From NCBI RefSeq assembly GCF_002008165.1, contig NZ_MRDM01000002.1, forward strand, positions 124,001 through 188,000: DNA of 64,000 bases. The letters are read 5' to 3'. The stretch is from Rhizobium laguerreae (GTDB lineage: Bacteria > Pseudomonadota > Alphaproteobacteria > Rhizobiales > Rhizobiaceae). Shown here piece after piece: positions 62,104 to 64,000 of the stretch. Below the pieces are notes generated by a model, which searched no databases, was not told the DNA's origin, and was given only the letters and a program-made list of their open reading frames with translations. How positions within the stretch are numbered: the first letter of the stretch is position 1; each line of letters starts with the position of its first letter. The position numbers and the translations under genes were made by a program.

Positions 62104-62128
62104 GGAACAATGGCAACGCCAGCGGGTT
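62104..62128 (+). promoter_or_regulatory. EcfG-type promoter
   Basis: GGAAC (62104-62108), 16 bases, GGTT (62125-62128), upstream of the gene at 62212. It has the same boxes and spacing as at 4198-4222. Confidence 0.6.
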
Positions 62129-62211
62129 CGACTCGGAGATTGGAACCCCCAAGGTGTCCACAGCGATCAACCGCACCCCAAAACATACACCTGCAACGAA
62201 AGGAGAATGTC

Positions 62212-62451
62212 ATGACGGGGAAGAAGACGCATGAACAGCAGCTTCGCATCATCGAAAAACGCGAGAAAACCGCCAATGCCGACGAGGCCTTCGACGCGGC
62301 GGCGGATCTGCACCGGAATGAACAGGCGAAAGAAGCTTATCGAAAAGGAAGCGATCTGAAGACCGGCACCGATTCCGGAAACGAGGATCGGAGCATTGTG
62401 CGCGGCCGCAATCAGGAAAGCGGGCATAAAAAGGGAAGCGGTCGCCCCTGA
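62212..62451 (+). CDS. Small hydrophilic stress-type protein, 79 aa
   Basis: MTGKKTHEQQLRIIEKREKT then DAAADLHRNEQAKEAYRKGS and a Gly/Lys/Arg tail; no hydrophobic core, probably unstructured. ATG 62212 follows GAAAGGAGA. The promoter at 62104-62128 suggests general-stress control, with the PEBP gene 17 bases downstream in the same transcript. Role unknown. Confidence 0.65.
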   Translation: MTGKKTHEQQLRIIEKREKTANADEAFDAAADLHRNEQAKEAYRKGSDLKTGTDSGNEDRSIVRGRNQESGHKKGSGRP

Positions 62452-62468
62452 GAGGGAAGGAGAAGGTC

Positions 62469-62933
62469 ATGGCTTTGACATTGATCAGCAAAGCTTTCGC
62501 AGAAGACCAGCCGATTCCTGCGAAATATGCGCGAACGGGCGAGAACCTCTTCCCGCCGCTGGCCTGGAGCGAAGCTCCTGACAAAACCAGGAGCTTCGCT
62601 CTGGTGGTCGAGGATCCGGACGCCCCTCATGGCACGTTCCGCCATTGCGGGATCGCCAACATCCCGGCTGAGTGGACTGCTCTTGGCGAAAGTGCCGATA
62701 CGGCGCCGGAGCACGCGCCGCGATTCTATCGGAATGATTTCGGCCAAGCCCGTTATGACGGCCCGCAACCGCCGCCCGGCGATCCCCCGCATCGCTATAT
62801 CTTCCGCCTCGCCGCTCTCGACGTGCCGACACTTTCGATTCCCGATGCCGCCGGGATAGGCGTGATGTGGGCAGAGGCAAAGAAACACACATTGGAGGAA
62901 GCGACCGTCACCGGCACCTATCAGACGCGATAA
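62469..62933 (+). CDS. YbhB/YbcL-type phosphatidylethanolamine-binding-like protein
   Basis: 154 residues. Core LFPPLAWSEAPDKTRSFALV, VEDPDAP, and FRHCGIANIPAEWTALG, plus YDGPQPPPGDPPHRYIFRLA, the PEBP/Raf-kinase-inhibitor-like signature. Ligand and role in bacteria are unknown. It lies 17 bases after the stress-type gene, likely co-transcribed from the EcfG-type promoter. Confidence 0.88.
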   Translation: MALTLISKAFAEDQPIPAKYARTGENLFPPLAWSEAPDKTRSFALVVEDPDAPHGTFRHCGIANIPAEWTALGESADTAPEHAPRFYRNDFGQARYDGPQPPPGDPPHRYIFRLAALDVPTLSIPDAAGIGVMWAEAKKHTLEEATVTGTYQTR

Positions 62934-62967
62934 CCGATGGAAATATCGAGGATGATCGACGTGCTCT

Positions 62968-64000
62968 TCAGGAGACGCGGTTCCGCTCGACGGTGAGCTG
63001 CGCATAGGGCGCGCCGCCGCCCGCCATCTCGCCGGAGACCTTCTTCTCCCATTGGAATCCTAAAACCGCCCCTTCGGCGGTCTCCTGGAAGATGTTGTCG
63101 GTGATGACGGCGGTTCCTGCGCCATCGGCGACCGAGACCGCGCATCCCACAGGCGCCTTGCGCACCACATTGCCTGTCACAACGACGTTGCGCAGATAAG
63201 GACCCCAGCCGATCTGCAGCCCCCAGCGCGGCGCGCCCTCGATCACATTGCCTGAAATCAGCGTATCGGCCTCCGCCGCGATGCCGATGCCGAAACCGAC
63301 CTCGTGTTGATAGGGGCCTTTTAGCGTCAGGTTGCGCACGACGTTGCCGGTGACGCTCGCCAGCCGGCCGCCCTCGTCGAAATTGGCGATCGAGATGCCG
63401 TTTGCTGCCCCGTCGATCATATTGGCGGAAACGACGGCGCCCTCGAATGCGAATTCGACGTAGATCGCCGTCTCGCCGGAACGCCGGCACTGATTGCTGC
63501 TGATCTGGATGTTCGAGGCCGAATTGGCGCGGATCGCTGTAAAGGCGCAATTGGAGATCTGGTTGTTCACCACCATCACGCCGTCGGCGCGGAAGATGTT
63601 GATGCCGTTGCCGTTTTGCCCGGTGCCGCCGTCATTGGCGCGGATGTTGGAGATGCGGTTGCCGGAGACGACAGTGCCGTCCTCCGCCTTCTTCCAGCGG
63701 TGCACCAGGATACCGCCATTGCCGCAATCCGAGACCGTGTTGCCGATGAGCGAGAGGGTGGTGGAATCCACCGCGTAAAGCCCGGATTGGGCAGCTCCCG
63801 AGATGCGGCTGCGCTCGATCCGCCCGCCGCAGCGCTCCAGTTGCAGCCCGTGCTTGCGGCTGCCGCCGATCTCGCAATTGTCGATCAGCACCTCGTCGAC
63901 GCCGGTAAATTGTAACAGTCCGCCGGCATAGTCGCCGAGCCAGCGGTTGCCGCCGTCGATGACGAGATTGGAAAGCTCGATCCGCCGCACGTTCTCGGCC
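62968..64000 (-). CDS. Right-handed beta-helix protein, partial (TIGR03808-like)
   Basis: The C-terminal part of a repetitive parallel beta-helix protein; the gene starts beyond the right edge. Repeats of about 22-25 residues carry the pattern N-x-I/V-S-x-C-x-x-x-G-I (VIDGGNRW, GNTVSDCGNGGI, GNRISNIR, NQISNCAF, GNVVRNLT). The C-terminus ends in PYAQLTVERNRVS. It fits a Tat-secreted rhizobial family of uncharacterised repeat proteins; the twin-arginine leader itself lies outside the window. Possibly a polysaccharide-binding or lyase-like fold. Confidence 0.75.
   Translation of the reverse strand, partial: AENVRRIELSNLVIDGGNRWLGDYAGGLLQFTGVDEVLIDNCEIGGSRKHGLQLERCGGRIERSRISGAAQSGLYAVDSTTLSLIGNTVSDCGNGGILVHRWKKAEDGTVVSGNRISNIRANDGGTGQNGNGINIFRADGVMVVNNQISNCAFTAIRANSASNIQISSNQCRRSGETAIYVEFAFEGAVVSANMIDGAANGISIANFDEGGRLASVTGNVVRNLTLKGPYQHEVGFGIGIAAEADTLISGNVIEGAPRWGLQIGWGPYLRNVVVTGNVVRKAPVGCAVSVADGAGTAVITDNIFQETAEGAVLGFQWEKKVSGEMAGGGAPYAQLTVERNRVS

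Noticed and set aside
1..64000. CRISPR arrays, rRNA, tRNA, intact insertion sequences
   Set aside because: No regularly spaced repeats, cloverleaf-like segments or transposase genes were recognised.

Overview
The window looks like a chromosomal segment of a Rhizobium of the etli/leguminosarum type. Supporting signs are GC-rich alphaproteobacterial coding, a betI-betB-betA choline operon, a cysH-cysD-cysN sulfate operon without a fused CysC domain, a Rhizobium etli type (ReAIV/ReAV-like) asparaginase, many small rhizobial proteins of unknown function, and recurrent palindromic intergenic repeats. No rRNA, tRNA, CRISPR array or intact insertion sequence was recognised. All identifications come from reading the sequence; no database search was run.

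Layout. (1) 1-3.9 kb: a decayed prophage remnant with a frameshifted large terminase carrying a foreign C-terminal tail, a second frameshifted phage-type gene, two small membrane proteins and an N-terminally truncated Crp-type regulator. (2) 3.9-9.7 kb: an island of about a dozen small, mostly unknown proteins with good ribosome sites, a candidate small RNA and one EcfG-type stress promoter. (3) 9.8-14.9 kb: an HtrA/DegP protease, LacI and LysR regulators and an NmrA-like protein. (4) 15.5-26.3 kb: a nine-gene polysaccharide locus (outer-membrane export protein, four glycosyltransferases or glycosyltransferase-like proteins, two further membrane proteins, a flippase and a secreted GH5 mannanase-like enzyme). 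Most of its genes overlap or nearly touch. (5) 26.8-31.4 kb: an accessory stretch with a class A penicillin-binding protein, a peroxiredoxin-like protein, a YCII-like protein and fragments of a quinone oxidoreductase and of cysN. (6) 31.6-35.8 kb: cysHDN with a divergent Rrf2 regulator. (7) 35.9-39.4 kb: SDR/LysR pair, two small envelope proteins and a HigBA toxin-antitoxin pair. (8) 39.5-46.6 kb: a MarR-SDR-OYE cassette bracketed by two copies of the 3' end of betA, then betA, betB and betI. (9) 46.7-64 kb: HdeD-like protein, orphan ParD, an EAL-CBS-GGDEF protein, a quinone oxidoreductase, two MFS exporters with a cysteine-rich regulator, asparaginase, DeoR, GST and LysR genes, and a partial beta-helix protein at the right edge.

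The most interesting items are the polysaccharide locus, whose gene content does not match a standard complete EPS set; the MarR-SDR-OYE cassette flanked by direct repeats from betA; the stress-type small-protein island with a possible small RNA; and several clean palindromic operators next to regulators (BetI, MarR, HigBA, DeoR and a COG2345-type regulator).
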